A stretch of 64,000 bases of DNA from Mycobacterium sp. D16R12 (GCF_002013465.1 NZ_MAFC01000002.1:248001-312000), one strand, 5' to 3'. Shown: positions 12,154 through 23,343, numbered from the stretch's first letter. The notes: generated by a model not told the origin, from the letters alone. Made by a program: numbers and translations.

Positions 12154-12494
12154 ACCGTGAAGCCGAGGGCCCGGAGCTGCTCCCGACCATCGTCGGTGAT
12201 CTTGTCCGGGCCCCACGGCGGCACCCAGACCCAGTTGATCTTGATCTCCTTGACCAGCCCCGCGCCCACCAGCGCGTTACGCGACTGATCCTCGATGACG
12301 TCGGTGAGTGGGCATGCCGCCGAGGTGAGCGTCATGTCGATGGTGGCTACCTTGCCGCTCTCCCCCTCTTCGACGTTGAGCCCGTACACAAGCCCGAGAT
12401 CGACGACGTTGATACCGAGCTCGGGGTCGACAACGTCGCGCATGGCCTCCTCGAGATCTTCGAGAAGTTTCACTTCCGCGGACACTTCGGTCAT
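12150..12494 (-). CDS. DUF59/MIP18-family Fe-S assembly protein (Rv1466-like)
   Basis: The 114-residue protein has the DUF59 core VVDPELGINVVDLGLVY and the cysteine motif TSAACPLTD. Family members help mature Fe-S clusters. ATG 12494 overlaps the sufU stop in ATGA, so it is translationally coupled as the last gene of the suf operon, as in M. tuberculosis. The frame is open upstream to 12566 but that stretch lies inside sufU. Confidence 0.92.
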   Translation of the reverse strand: MTEVSAEVKLLEDLEEAMRDVVDPELGINVVDLGLVYGLNVEEGESGKVATIDMTLTSAACPLTDVIEDQSRNALVGAGLVKEIKINWVWVPPWGPDKITDDGREQLRALGFTV

Positions 12495-12943
12495 CGGTTC
12501 ACCTCTTCTGCGTTCGTAGCCTGGACGAGCGCGTCTTTGAATGCCATCCATCCTAGGAGCGCGCACTTCACGCGGGCTGGGTACCGCGAAACCCCAGCGA
12601 AGGCAACGCCGTCGCCAATGATGTCTTCATCGCCGTCGATGGTGCCGCGTGAGGAGATCATCTCGTTGAACGAAGCCACCGTCTTGAGTGCCTCATCCAC
12701 CGTCAGCCCGATAACCTGATCGGTCAACACCGAGGTTGCGGCCTGACTGATCGAGCATCCCTGCCCGTCATAGGAAATGTCGGCGATCCTGTTGTCATCC
12801 AAGGCGACTCGCAGGGTTACCTCATCACCGCAGGTGGGGTTGACGTGGTGCACTTCGGCCGCGAACGGCTCACGCAGCCCGCGGTGATGCGGATGCTTGT
12901 AATGATCCAGGATGACTTCCTGATACATCTGCTCAAGGCGCAT
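12491..12943 (-). CDS. sufU: SufU zinc-dependent sulfur transfer protein
   Basis: The 150-residue SufU has the ligands expected for zinc-SufU: Cys38 and Asp40 (NPTCGD), Cys63 (GQGCS) and Cys127 (VKCALLG). SufU takes persulfide sulfur from SufS and delivers it to SufBCD. The gene begins six bases after the sufS stop and overlaps the DUF59 gene by four bases. Confidence 0.96.
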   Translation of the reverse strand: MRLEQMYQEVILDHYKHPHHRGLREPFAAEVHHVNPTCGDEVTLRVALDDNRIADISYDGQGCSISQAATSVLTDQVIGLTVDEALKTVASFNEMISSRGTIDGDEDIIGDGVAFAGVSRYPARVKCALLGWMAFKDALVQATNAEEVNR

Positions 12944-12949
12944 GCTCGG

Positions 12950-14997
<2,048 letters not shown>

Positions 14998-15007
14998 GAG
15001 GCTTCCT

Positions 15008-15035
15008 TTTGGTACGAGCTATTTGGTACGAGCTA
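15008..15035. repeat. 14-bp perfect tandem duplication at the sufD end
   Basis: TTTGGTACGAGCTA occurs twice without interruption (15008-15021 and 15022-15035). On the minus strand the 15022-15035 copy holds the sufD TAG stop and the 15008-15021 copy repeats that stop sequence in the sufD-sufC gap. It looks like a recent slippage event. Confidence 0.95.
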
Positions 15036-16193
15036 TGAGTTTGTCTGGGCGAGTTCGTTTTCGATGGCCTCGGTGAGGCGGGCTCGCACTGACTCGATCC
15101 CGATCCGGCCAATGATGTCCTGGAAGAAGCCGCGCACCACCAGACGGCGCGCATCCTCCTCGGTGATACCGCGCGAGCGCAGGTAGAACAGCTGCTCGTC
15201 ATCGAATCGCCCGGTGGCACTGGCGTGCCCGGCCCCGGCGATCTCACCGGTCTCGATTTCGAGGTTGGGCACCGAGTCGGCCCGAGCGCCGTCGGTGAGG
15301 ATCAGGTTGCGGTTCAGTTCGAAGGTGTCGGTTCCGGTCGCCTCGGCGCGGATCAGTACGTCGCCGATCCAAACGGTGTGCGCGTCAGGCTTGTCGGAGG
15401 CCGGATTGCCTTGCAGCGCACCCTTGTACGTGACATGCGAACGGCAGTTGGGCTGGGCGTGATCGACCAGCAGCCGATGCTCGAAGAACTGACCGTCGTC
15501 GGCGTAGTAGAGACCGAGCAGCTCGGCGTCGCCTCCCGGCGCCGCGAACCGGACGGTGCCGGTGAGGCGAACCAGATCACCACCGAGGGTGACGGCGATA
15601 TGGCGCAACACCGCGTCCTTGCCCAGCTTGGCGTGGTGCGCGCTGACATGCACGGCATCATCGGCCCAGTCGGCGATCGAAACGACCGTCAGCCGAGATG
15701 CGTCCTCGAGCAGGAATTCGACGTTCTCGGCGTATGTTCCACTGCCGCGGTAGTCGATGACCACGAGCGATTCCGACAATTCCGCGGCGCGCACCTGCAG
15801 ATGCCCGTAGGCCACCTCTGCGGCGCCGGGACCGGTGACGACGATCTCGATCGGGTCTGCGACCACGGCCTGCTTGCCGACCGAGACCACGGTGGCGGAT
15901 GCGAACGCGGAGTACGCCTGTGCGGCAACGCGATCCGACGGAACCCCGCCCTTTCCGAGCCGTGCGTCGCCGCGATCGACCTTCTCGACGGCTACTCCAT
16001 CACCAGCGGTGACTGCTACGGCTGCAGCTGCCGTCGCGACAGCGGATCCGTCGTGCAGACCGCGCAGGCGGCGCAGCGGGGTGAACCGCCACAGCTCGTC
16101 ACGGCCACCGGGTACCTCGAAGGCCTCGACGTCGTAGGAGCTGAACAGTTCTCCCTTGTTGGAGCCCTCGACAGCTTGAGTCAACTGCGTCAT
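15033..16193 (-). CDS. sufD: SufD scaffold protein
   Basis: The 386-residue protein belongs to the SufB/SufD beta-helix family, with a C-terminal helical segment (LFYLRSRGITEEDARRLV) shared with SufB. It pairs with SufB and SufC to form the cluster assembly scaffold. ATG 16193 starts two bases after the sufB stop. Confidence 0.96.
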   Translation of the reverse strand: MTQLTQAVEGSNKGELFSSYDVEAFEVPGGRDELWRFTPLRRLRGLHDGSAVATAAAAVAVTAGDGVAVEKVDRGDARLGKGGVPSDRVAAQAYSAFASATVVSVGKQAVVADPIEIVVTGPGAAEVAYGHLQVRAAELSESLVVIDYRGSGTYAENVEFLLEDASRLTVVSIADWADDAVHVSAHHAKLGKDAVLRHIAVTLGGDLVRLTGTVRFAAPGGDAELLGLYYADDGQFFEHRLLVDHAQPNCRSHVTYKGALQGNPASDKPDAHTVWIGDVLIRAEATGTDTFELNRNLILTDGARADSVPNLEIETGEIAGAGHASATGRFDDEQLFYLRSRGITEEDARRLVVRGFFQDIIGRIGIESVRARLTEAIENELAQTNS

Positions 16194-16195
16194 GA

Positions 16196-17623
16196 CTAAC
16201 CGACCGAACCTTCCATTTGCAGCTCGATGAGCCGGTTGAGCTCGAGCGCGTACTCCATCGGCAGTTCCTTCGCGATCGGTTCCACGAAGCCGCGTACCAC
16301 CATGGCCATCGCCTCGTCCTCGGTCATGCCGCGGCTCATCAGATAGAACAACTGATCGTCACTGACCTTCGAGACGGTCGCCTCGTGCCCCATGGTGACG
16401 TCGTCTTCGCGGATGTCGACGTACGGGTAGGTGTCGCTGCGGCTGATCGAGTCGACAAGCAGCGCATCACATTTCACCGTTGAGCGAGAGCCGTGCGCCC
16501 CCTTGTTGACCTGGACCAGGCCACGGTAGGAGGCACGCCCGCCACCACGCGCCACCGACTTGGAGACGATGTTGCTCGACGTGTTCGGCGCCAGGTGCAG
16601 CATCTTGGCGCCGGTGTCCTGGTGTTGTCCCTCGCCGGCGAAGGCGACCGACAACACCTCACCCTTGGCGTGCTCACCGGTCATCCACACAGCCGGGTAC
16701 TTCATGGTGACCTTGGAGCCGATGTTGCCGTCGACCCACTCCATGGTGGCCCCCGCCTCGGCGCGGGCCCGCTTGGTGACCAGGTTGAACACGTTGTTCG
16801 ACCAGTTCTGGATGGTCGTGTACCGGCAGCGCCCACCCGGCTTGACGATGATTTCCACCACGGCCGAGTGCAACGAATCAGACTTGTAGATCGGTGCGGT
16901 ACATCCCTCGACGTAGTGCACGTATGCACCCTCGTCGACGATGATGAGCGTCCGCTCGAACTGGCCCATGTTCTCGGTGTTGATGCGGAAGTAGGCCTGC
17001 AGCGGGATATCGACCTTCACGCCCGGCGGCACGTAGATGAACGAGCCACCCGACCACACCGCAGTATTGAGCGCGGAGAACTTGTTGTCGCCGGCCGGGA
17101 TGACACTGCCGAAGTACTCCTTGAAGAGCTCCGGGTGCTCGCGCAGCCCCGAGTCGGTGTCCAGGAAGATCACGCCCTGGGCCTCAAGATCCTCACGGAT
17201 CGAGTGATAGACGACTTCCGACTCGTACTGTGCGGCAACACCGGACACCAGGCGCTGCTTCTCGGCTTCGGGGATACCGAGGCGGTCGTAGGTGTTCTTG
17301 ATGTCGGCGGGCAGATCGTCCCACGTGGCAGCCTGCTTCTCGCTGGAACGCACGAAGTACTTGATGTTGTCGAAATCGATGCCCTCGAGGTTCGATCCCC
17401 AGTTCGGCATCGGCTTCTTGTCGAAGGTGCGCAGCGCCTTCAGGCGGACGTCGAGCATCCACTCCGGTTCGCTCTTCTTCGACGAGATGTCACGCACAAC
17501 GGCCTCGGACAGGCCGCGGGTCGCGGCCGCGCCAGCAGTGTCACTGTCAGACCAGCCATAGCCGTAATTGCCCAGTGACGCGATCGTCTCGTCCTGGGTC
17601 AGTACCTCACGCTCGAGGGTCAT
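16196..17623 (-). CDS. sufB: SufB scaffold protein, intein-free
   Basis: The 475-residue SufB builds the nascent cluster. The family core is continuous, including [23 protein letters not shown] and the C-terminal [14 protein letters not shown]. The M. tuberculosis orthologue carries an intein and is far longer; none is present here. ATG 17623 follows AAGGAG and overlaps the sufR stop in ATGA. Confidence 0.97.
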   Translation of the reverse strand: MTLEREVLTQDETIASLGNYGYGWSDSDTAGAAATRGLSEAVVRDISSKKSEPEWMLDVRLKALRTFDKKPMPNWGSNLEGIDFDNIKYFVRSSEKQAATWDDLPADIKNTYDRLGIPEAEKQRLVSGVAAQYESEVVYHSIREDLEAQGVIFLDTDSGLREHPELFKEYFGSVIPAGDNKFSALNTAVWSGGSFIYVPPGVKVDIPLQAYFRINTENMGQFERTLIIVDEGAYVHYVEGCTAPIYKSDSLHSAVVEIIVKPGGRCRYTTIQNWSNNVFNLVTKRARAEAGATMEWVDGNIGSKVTMKYPAVWMTGEHAKGEVLSVAFAGEGQHQDTGAKMLHLAPNTSSNIVSKSVARGGGRASYRGLVQVNKGAHGSRSTVKCDALLVDSISRSDTYPYVDIREDDVTMGHEATVSKVSDDQLFYLMSRGMTEDEAMAMVVRGFVEPIAKELPMEYALELNRLIELQMEGSVG

Positions 17624-18417
17624 CGTGACTCCTTACTGATCGTTGTATCCGGCGCGGGGCTGGGCGCCAGAGTTGTAGAGGCGTGCAGAGGAATATGCGT
17701 GGTGCAGGCACAGTCACCGTTGGCGATGGTGGCCAGCCGCTGTACATGTGTTCCTAACAACTCGGCGAAGGCCTGCTGTTCCGCCTCGCAGAGTTCTGGG
17801 AACTCGGCGGCCACATGCGATACCGGACAGTGATGCTGGCATATCTGCACACCGCTCGAGGAAGCGCCCGCTCCACCGACCCGCTGGGTGCTGGCCGCAT
17901 AACCGGCCTTGGTCAGCGCAGCGGCCATCTGATCCACCGCGGCCTCGGTGTCGTTAAACGGCGCGCCAGCCGCGACATCGCTCAAGATCGTGTCAATGCG
18001 GCGCCGCGCGAAGATGCGCACCGCGTCGTCGCCGCCGATCTCGCGCAGCTGACGCATGGCGGCAGATGCCAGGTCGTCGTAGGCGTGGTCGAGCTTGGCG
18101 CGACCGTCCGCGGTGAGCTGGAATCTCTTGGCGGGACGCCCTCTGCCGTTGTGCTGCCAAGCGGCTGCCGGATTCGATAGGGCGTCACCGGCCTCGATCA
18201 ACGCATCGAGGTGACGGCGCACGCCCTGAGGCGACAGCCCGAGCTGTTCCCCGATCTCACCCGCGGTGACCGGCCCGGACTCCATGAGCAGCCGCACCAC
18301 GGCAGCGCGTGTCTGACCGTCGGGAGATACAGCAGCGTGGGAATCGGCCGGGGCAGCGTCCAGCACCTGCGACGTCGCCGCAGCTGACGCCACCGCAGAG
18401 GGCTGGCCGAATTTCAC
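17620..18417 (-). CDS. sufR: SufR Fe-S sensing repressor of the suf operon
   Basis: The product is a winged-helix DNA-binding domain ([20 protein letters not shown]) followed by a cysteine cluster: QICQHHC, ELC and DCAC near the C-terminus. Such cysteines bind an Fe-S cluster that tunes repression of suf. The start is uncertain: TTG 18435 gives 271 residues, GTG 18417 gives 265, and a SufR operator at 18414-18428 overlaps both candidate starts, so translation could begin further in. The gene is coupled to sufB by ATGA. Confidence 0.92.
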   Translation of the reverse strand: MKFGQPSAVASAAATSQVLDAAPADSHAAVSPDGQTRAAVVRLLMESGPVTAGEIGEQLGLSPQGVRRHLDALIEAGDALSNPAAAWQHNGRGRPAKRFQLTADGRAKLDHAYDDLASAAMRQLREIGGDDAVRIFARRRIDTILSDVAAGAPFNDTEAAVDQMAAALTKAGYAASTQRVGGAGASSSGVQICQHHCPVSHVAAEFPELCEAEQQAFAELLGTHVQRLATIANGDCACTTHIPLHASTTLAPSPAPDTTISKESR

Positions 18418-18428
18418 AACACCAGTGT
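18414..18428 (-). promoter_or_regulatory. candidate SufR operator
   Basis: On the minus strand this reads ACACT-GGTGT-TGTGA, an exact match to the ACACT-N5-TGTGA palindrome I recall for mycobacterial SufR. It lies at the 5-prime end of sufR, so it probably mediates autoregulation of the whole operon. Confidence 0.75.
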
Positions 18429-18537
18429 GACGCAATTCGGAATGCCACGTCTAGCAAGGGTTACCTATGTTGAGCGCCGCCGCGCGGCCGGACAGGCCCT
18501 GCCCGACTGGTTCCACGGAGCAAGCATGACGTGCCGA

Positions 18538-18543
18538 TACGCT
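18538..18543 (+). promoter_or_regulatory. candidate -10 of a leaderless mptB transcript
   Basis: TACGCT ends six bases before the GTG start at 18550, the distance at which transcription would begin on the start codon itself. No clear -35 or ribosome site is visible. Confidence 0.35.
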
Positions 18544-18549
18544 GCTGGC

Positions 18550-20343
18550 GTGTCGGTACGTGGTCAGTGGCTGAGTTCGTCGCTGTCGCATCTACATGAT
18601 GACGAGCGTTCGTCGGCCCCACTGAATGAGCGTGAGCTCACGGCCATGAACCGAACTCGCCTGTTCGGCGCCACCGGAACGGCCCTCATGGCCATCGGCG
18701 CTCTCGGCGCCGGCGCACGACCCGTTATCCAAGATCCGATCTTCGGGGTGCGGCTGCTCAACCTCCCGTCGCGTATTCAGACGGTGTCCCTGACGATGAC
18801 GACTACCGGCGCCGTGATGATGACGTTGGCCTGGCTCATGTTGGGGCGCTTCGCTATCGGCAGCCTGCGCAACAAGAATGCCAACGGCGAACGAGGACCG
18901 GTCCGCCGGATGTCCCGCGGCCAGCTGGACCGAACCCTGCTGCTGTGGATTCTGCCGCTGCTCATAGCGCCTCCGATGTACTCCAAGGACGTGTACTCGT
19001 ATCTGGCGCAGAGCCAGATCGCGCGACTCGGCAAGGACCCGTACACCGAAGGCCCTGCGGTCGCCCTCGGCCTGGATCACGTGTTCACCCTGTCGGTGCC
19101 CAGCATGTGGCGGGAAACTGCGGCGCCGTACGGTCCGTTGTTCCTGTGGATCGGCAAGGGCATCTGCCGGCTCACCGGTGATGACATCGTCGCCGGTGCG
19201 TTGTGCCATCGACTTGTCGAACTGCTCGGGGTACTGCTGATCATCTGGGCGACGCCGCGTCTGGCCCAGCGCTGCGGGGTCGCGGAGGTCAGCGCACTGT
19301 GGCTCGGCGCGGCGAATCCGCTGCTGCTGATGCATCTTGTCGCGGGAATCCACAACGAGGCGCTGATGCTGGGCCTGATGCTGGCCGGCACCGAGCTGGC
19401 GATGCGCGGTGTCGATTCGGCGGGCGCGCTCGTGGGGGTGCGACCCCGGTTGAATCCTTGGGGGCCCCGCACCCGCGCCGAATGGGCCACCTGGGCGCCG
19501 CTGGGAAACCTCCTGGCCGGAACGCTGCTGATCACCGCATCATCGCAGGTCAAACTCCCCTCCCTGCTGGCCCTGGGTTTCGTCGGAATGGCCCTGGCTC
19601 GTCGATGGGGTGGCGGCGTTCGCGGTCTCTTCCAGGCCGGCGCACTGCTGGGCACCGTCACCGGCGCCTGCACGGTCCTCATCGGATCGGCCAGCGGGCT
19701 CGGATTCGGCTGGGTTTACACACTCGGCACCGCGAACGCCGTGCGCAGCTGGATGTCGCCGCCGACCCTCGTCGCGCTGGGCACCGGACAAGTCGGAATT
19801 CTGCTCGGCCTGGGCGATCACACCACCGCGATACTGTCGCTGACCCGTGGAATCGGTATCGGCATCATCGGTATCGCGGTGTCGTGGCTGCTGTTGGCCG
19901 TGCTGCGCGGACGCCTGCACCCCGTGGGTGGGCTGGGTGTCGCCCTTGGCATCACAGTGCTGCTGTTTCCGGTGGTGCAACCCTGGTACCTGCTGTGGGC
20001 GATCATCCCACTGGCCGCGTGGGCTACCCGCCCCGCTTTCCGTGGGACGGCAATCGGCATCACCCTGCTCGTCGGCATTTTCGGGCCCACCGCCAATGGC
20101 GACAGGTTCGCGCTGTTCCAGATCATCGACGCGACAGTGGCGAGTGCCATCATCGCGGTCCTGCTCATCGCTATCACGCACGACTATCTGCCGTGGCGTC
20201 GGCTGCCTAACGGTGACGAAGGCGCGCCGCTTACGCTGACTGACCGTGACGCAACCACCGACAAGGACAGCAGCCCCGGTGCGGATGCGGTCGGTGACGA
20301 AGCGATACGGGACAACGACAGCACTGCACAACCTCGACCTTGA
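18550..20343 (+). CDS. mptB: alpha-1,6-mannosyltransferase MptB
   Basis: The 597-residue polytopic GT-C glycosyltransferase uses polyprenyl phosphomannose to build the mannan core of lipomannan and lipoarabinomannan. A dozen or so hydrophobic segments and the external acidic motif PPMYSKDVYSY are visible; IHNEALMLGLML is also conserved. The frame opens at 18427, but the mycobacterial homology begins near GTG 18550 (VSVRGQWLSS). The C-terminal tail is hydrophilic and overlaps the next gene. mptB and the ABC exporter genes are neighbours in M. tuberculosis too. Confidence 0.93.
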   Translation: MSVRGQWLSSSLSHLHDDERSSAPLNERELTAMNRTRLFGATGTALMAIGALGAGARPVIQDPIFGVRLLNLPSRIQTVSLTMTTTGAVMMTLAWLMLGRFAIGSLRNKNANGERGPVRRMSRGQLDRTLLLWILPLLIAPPMYSKDVYSYLAQSQIARLGKDPYTEGPAVALGLDHVFTLSVPSMWRETAAPYGPLFLWIGKGICRLTGDDIVAGALCHRLVELLGVLLIIWATPRLAQRCGVAEVSALWLGAANPLLLMHLVAGIHNEALMLGLMLAGTELAMRGVDSAGALVGVRPRLNPWGPRTRAEWATWAPLGNLLAGTLLITASSQVKLPSLLALGFVGMALARRWGGGVRGLFQAGALLGTVTGACTVLIGSASGLGFGWVYTLGTANAVRSWMSPPTLVALGTGQVGILLGLGDHTTAILSLTRGIGIGIIGIAVSWLLLAVLRGRLHPVGGLGVALGITVLLFPVVQPWYLLWAIIPLAAWATRPAFRGTAIGITLLVGIFGPTANGDRFALFQIIDATVASAIIAVLLIAITHDYLPWRRLPNGDEGAPLTLTDRDATTDKDSSPGADAVGDEAIRDNDSTAQPRP

Positions 20344-21184
20344 GGTAGAGCAGGCCCAGGTCTTCGCACTGCTCGGCCCCAACGGCGCGGGGAAGACCAC
20401 GTCCGTCGAATTGTGCGAGGGCTTCTTGCATCCCGACGAGGGCACCGTCGAGGTGCTGGGCATGGATCCGGTCGCGAAGAACTCGGCGGTGCGCGCACGT
20501 ATCGGTGTCATGCTGCAGGGTGGCGGCGCCTACCCCACCGCGCGGGCCAGCGAGATGCTCGGGCTCGTGGCCTCGTACTCCGCCAATCCGCTTGACCCGC
20601 AATGGCTTCTGGACACTCTTGGGCTGACAGACGCCGCGCGCACCCCCTATCGGCGTCTTTCCGGAGGGCAGCAGCAGCGGCTCGCGCTGGCATGCGCACT
20701 GGTGGGCCGGCCCGAGCTGGTGTTCCTCGACGAGCCGACCGCCGGTATGGACGCCCACGCCCGGTTGGTGGTGTGGGAGCTCATTGACTGTCTGCGGCGC
20801 GATGGAGTCTCGGTGGTGCTGACCACGCACCACATGAAGGAGGCCGAGGAGCTTGCCGACCAGCTGATGATCATCGACCACGGCGTGGTCGTGGCCGCCG
20901 GCACCCCGTCGGAGTTGATGCAGTCCGGCGCCGAGAACCAGCTGCGCTTCTCCGCCCCACCACGACTGGATCTGACCCTGCTCACCTCCGCGCTGCCCGA
21001 GGGATACAAGGTCGCCGAGCTCACTCCCGGCGAGTACCGCGTCGAAGGCGTCGTGGACCCACAGGTGCTGGCCACCGTCACCGCCTGGTGTGCCCGGATG
21101 GATGTGTTGACCACCGATCTGCGGGTGGAGAAACGCAGTCTCGAGGATGTGTTCCTGGAACTGACCGGCAGGGAATTGCGATGA
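20246..21184 (+). CDS. ABC transporter ATP-binding protein (Rv1458c-like)
   Basis: The product has 312 residues with Walker A GPNGAGKTT, signature LSGGQQQR, Walker B LVFLDEPTAGMD and the H-loop TTHHM, typical of drug or polysaccharide export ATPases. GTG 20246 would overlap mptB by 98 bases; ATG 20285 (MRSVTKRYG) is an alternative that still overlaps by 59. It is coupled to the permease gene by ATGA. Substrate unknown. Confidence 0.93.
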   Translation: MTQPPTRTAAPVRMRSVTKRYGTTTALHNLDLEVEQAQVFALLGPNGAGKTTSVELCEGFLHPDEGTVEVLGMDPVAKNSAVRARIGVMLQGGGAYPTARASEMLGLVASYSANPLDPQWLLDTLGLTDAARTPYRRLSGGQQQRLALACALVGRPELVFLDEPTAGMDAHARLVVWELIDCLRRDGVSVVLTTHHMKEAEELADQLMIIDHGVVVAAGTPSELMQSGAENQLRFSAPPRLDLTLLTSALPEGYKVAELTPGEYRVEGVVDPQVLATVTAWCARMDVLTTDLRVEKRSLEDVFLELTGRELR

Positions 21185-21975
21185 CCGAGACCACACCCCG
21201 TTTCGACCCGGGCACCTTCACGCCGGATCCGCGTCCGAGCGCCGTGCACACCATGCTGTTCGCGCAGTTCTGGCTGGAACTCAAGCTGCTGCTCCGCAAC
21301 GGCGAACAGCTGCTGCTCACCATGTTCATCCCGATCACCCTGCTCATCGGGCTGACACTGCTGCCCCTGGGCCAGTTCCCCGGCTCGCGTACCGACATCT
21401 TCGTGCCCGCCATCATGGCGCTGGCGGTCATCTCCACCGCCTTCACCGGGCAGGCCATCGCCGTCGGGTTCGACCGCCGCTATGGCGCACTGAAACGCTT
21501 GGGCGCCACCGCATTACCTGTGTGGGGCATCATCGCAGGCAAGGCACTGGCCGTCGTCACGGTGGTGGTTTTGCAAGCCGCGGTCATCGGTGCGATCGGT
21601 GGGGCGCTGGGTTGGCGCCCACATCCGGTGGGGCTGTTGCTCGGCGCCGTGGTCATCGCCATCGGCACCGCGACATTCGCGGCGATGGGGCTATTACTCG
21701 GCGGCACACTGCGCGCAGAAATCGTGCTGGCCCTTGCGAATCTGTTGTGGTTCATCTTCGCCGGGCTAGGGGCGCTGACGATCGAGGACGGTCGCACCAC
21801 CGACGCGATCCCCCATGCCGTCGTCCTGTTGGCTCGACTGTCGCCCTCCGGCGCCCTCTCGGAGGCGCTCGCGGCCGCGATGACGCTTTCGGTGGATTGG
21901 TTCGCCATTGCGGTACTCGCCGTGTGGGGCACACTCGCCGGATACGGCGCGCTGCGCTGGTTCCGATTCACCTGA
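21181..21975 (+). CDS. ABC transporter permease (Rv1457c-like)
   Basis: The 264-residue membrane protein has six hydrophobic segments of the ABC-2 type and pairs with the preceding ATPase. ATG 21181 overlaps the ATPase stop in ATGA, so the longer frame from 21088 is rejected. In M. tuberculosis ctaA follows directly; here an SnoaL gene and the MpaB operon intervene. Confidence 0.92.
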   Translation: MTETTPRFDPGTFTPDPRPSAVHTMLFAQFWLELKLLLRNGEQLLLTMFIPITLLIGLTLLPLGQFPGSRTDIFVPAIMALAVISTAFTGQAIAVGFDRRYGALKRLGATALPVWGIIAGKALAVVTVVVLQAAVIGAIGGALGWRPHPVGLLLGAVVIAIGTATFAAMGLLLGGTLRAEIVLALANLLWFIFAGLGALTIEDGRTTDAIPHAVVLLARLSPSGALSEALAAAMTLSVDWFAIAVLAVWGTLAGYGALRWFRFT

Positions 21976-21978
21976 GCC

Positions 21979-22422
21979 ATGCCTGATATCGCGGCGGCTC
22001 TGGACAGATTTGTGACAGCCTTCAATACCAACGATCTCGACGTCGTCATGGAACATTTCGCCGATGACGCCGAGTACCTGCCGGGCGATGGGTCACGGCA
22101 CGTCGGATTGGCCGCCATTCGTCGCGAATTCGAACCGCAGTTCACGGGCGCATACGGCGCGATGACGTTCGACGAGCACGACCGGCTGATCGACCAGTCC
22201 GCACGCAAGGCGACCATTCGGTGGACATGCCGCCATGACATCCGCGCGCGCCAATCCCCGGCGCGGCTGCTTGGTGTGGCGACCCGCCTTGCGGCCATTG
22301 CCTTCCCGCGTTTCGGATGGGAAGGCTTAGACGTCTTCCACTTCGACGCGGACGGAAAGATCACCGGCAAGTACTCGTATTCCAATTACGTAGTACCCAG
22401 GATCAGTCGACGACTCGGCTAG
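21979..22422 (+). CDS. SnoaL/NTF2-like protein
   Basis: The 147-residue protein has an NTF2-like cone fold: FVTAFNTNDLDVVMEHFADDAEY is followed by GLAAIRREF and a C-terminal FDADGKITGKYSYSNY strand. Members are small-molecule enzymes or binding proteins; the function here is unknown. It begins three bases after the permease stop and is probably in the same operon. Confidence 0.8.
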   Translation: MPDIAAALDRFVTAFNTNDLDVVMEHFADDAEYLPGDGSRHVGLAAIRREFEPQFTGAYGAMTFDEHDRLIDQSARKATIRWTCRHDIRARQSPARLLGVATRLAAIAFPRFGWEGLDVFHFDADGKITGKYSYSNYVVPRISRRLG

Positions 22423-22434
22423 CAACAGCTAGCC
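22417..22434. terminator. hairpin between convergent genes
   Basis: GGCTAGC-AACA-GCTAGCC is a perfect 7-bp stem with a four-base loop. It includes the stop codon of the SnoaL gene and lies between two convergent genes. No T-tract follows, so termination is only suggested. Confidence 0.35.
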
Positions 22435-22467
22435 TGCGGATTGACCGCTCGTGCGGATGGCTCGCCC

Positions 22468-23031
22468 TCAGCGAGGAGTGGCCCGCAACGCCCGGTACGC
22501 GGCCCGGCCGACGATTTCGGCCAGATCCGTGGCGGACCATCGCGGTTCGGGGCTCAGCATCAACCGTATGGCCCCCTCGCTGATCGCCAGCAGTGTTTCC
22601 ACCAGCGGGGGCAGAACGAAGTCCACATCGCGGACCTGCCACCGCTGCAGCAGGGGTCGCATGACTTCGCAGATCTGCGCCCGGATCTGCGAGCGCCCCT
22701 GCGAAATAGCCTCTGCAAGAACAGGATCTGCCTGCGCCACGGCAATGATCTGCCAGGATGCCGGGCGCGCGGCGACGTCGGCAAGCAGAGCTCCGAATCC
22801 GTCGACGAACATCTGCTCAACGGAGCCCGTCCGCTGCGGCGGAAGGACGGCACGCAGGCTGGTCAGAGCCAGCCGTGTTTCGCGTTCGAGCAGTTGGGTC
22901 AGTACCTCACTTCGCCCGTTGTAGCAGGCGTACACAACGGGGCGGGTGACGCCCATGCGCGTGGCGATGGCAGCCATCGTCACATTCGCCACGCCCTCTT
23001 CCGCGGTGATCTGCAGGGCCGTATCCAGCAC
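22468..23031 (-). CDS. TetR-family regulator with displaced start
   Basis: The 187-residue product from GTG 23031 has a TetR HTH (VTMAAIATRMGVTRPVVYACY) and a helical ligand domain. The coding frame clearly extends upstream to 23103, adding VTAPPASNPRARAEHLG and the rest of helix 1, behind a perfect TAGGAGGA ribosome site. The codon at the expected start is GTC rather than GTG. Either initiation is rare or shifts to 23031, giving a clipped N-terminus. It is the third gene of the MpaB operon and probably its repressor. Confidence 0.8.
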   Translation of the reverse strand: MLDTALQITAEEGVANVTMAAIATRMGVTRPVVYACYNGRSEVLTQLLERETRLALTSLRAVLPPQRTGSVEQMFVDGFGALLADVAARPASWQIIAVAQADPVLAEAISQGRSQIRAQICEVMRPLLQRWQVRDVDFVLPPLVETLLAISEGAIRLMLSPEPRWSATDLAEIVGRAAYRALRATPR

Positions 23032-23100
23032 CTGCGCCCGCCTGCGCTCCGGCCCGAGATGTTCGGCCCGGGCGCGCGGATTCGAGGCTGGCGGCGCAGT

Positions 23101-23115
23101 GACGGTGTCCTCCTA
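23101..23115 (-). promoter_or_regulatory. perfect ribosome site facing GTC instead of GTG
   Basis: The minus strand reads TAGGAGGA-CACC-GTC. The spacing is ideal and the following codons are in frame with the TetR HTH for 212 codons, so a GTG at 23103-23101 would be the natural start. The single base at 23101 makes it GTC. Confidence 0.7.
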
Positions 23116-23127
23116 CGGCTGGCCCGG

Positions 23128-23343
23128 CTACTGCAGATACACGTTGGCGATGATGAGCACCGGCCAGGCGACAATTTCTCCCAGCATAGAGAAGAGCTTG
23201 TCCAATCCGGTGAGTTGTTCAAGGTGGTCACGGTGGGTCATTGCCCAAATCAACCCGATCACCAAATACGGCAAACCAATGACGATCGCCAGATAGACGA
23301 GCTGGCGGATGCTGAGGCGACGGTCGAGCAGGTCCTTGATCAT
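23128..23343 (-). CDS. small two-helix membrane protein
   Basis: The 71-residue protein has two predicted membrane helices (LVYLAIVIGLPYLVIGLIWA and EIVAWPVLIIANVYL) separated by a short polar loop. AAGGAAA precedes ATG 23343. An alternative ATG at 23364 overlaps the MpaB stop in ATGA and would add seven residues. The gene lies between the MpaB and TetR genes. No family recognised. Confidence 0.75.
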   Translation of the reverse strand: MIKDLLDRRLSIRQLVYLAIVIGLPYLVIGLIWAMTHRDHLEQLTGLDKLFSMLGEIVAWPVLIIANVYLQ

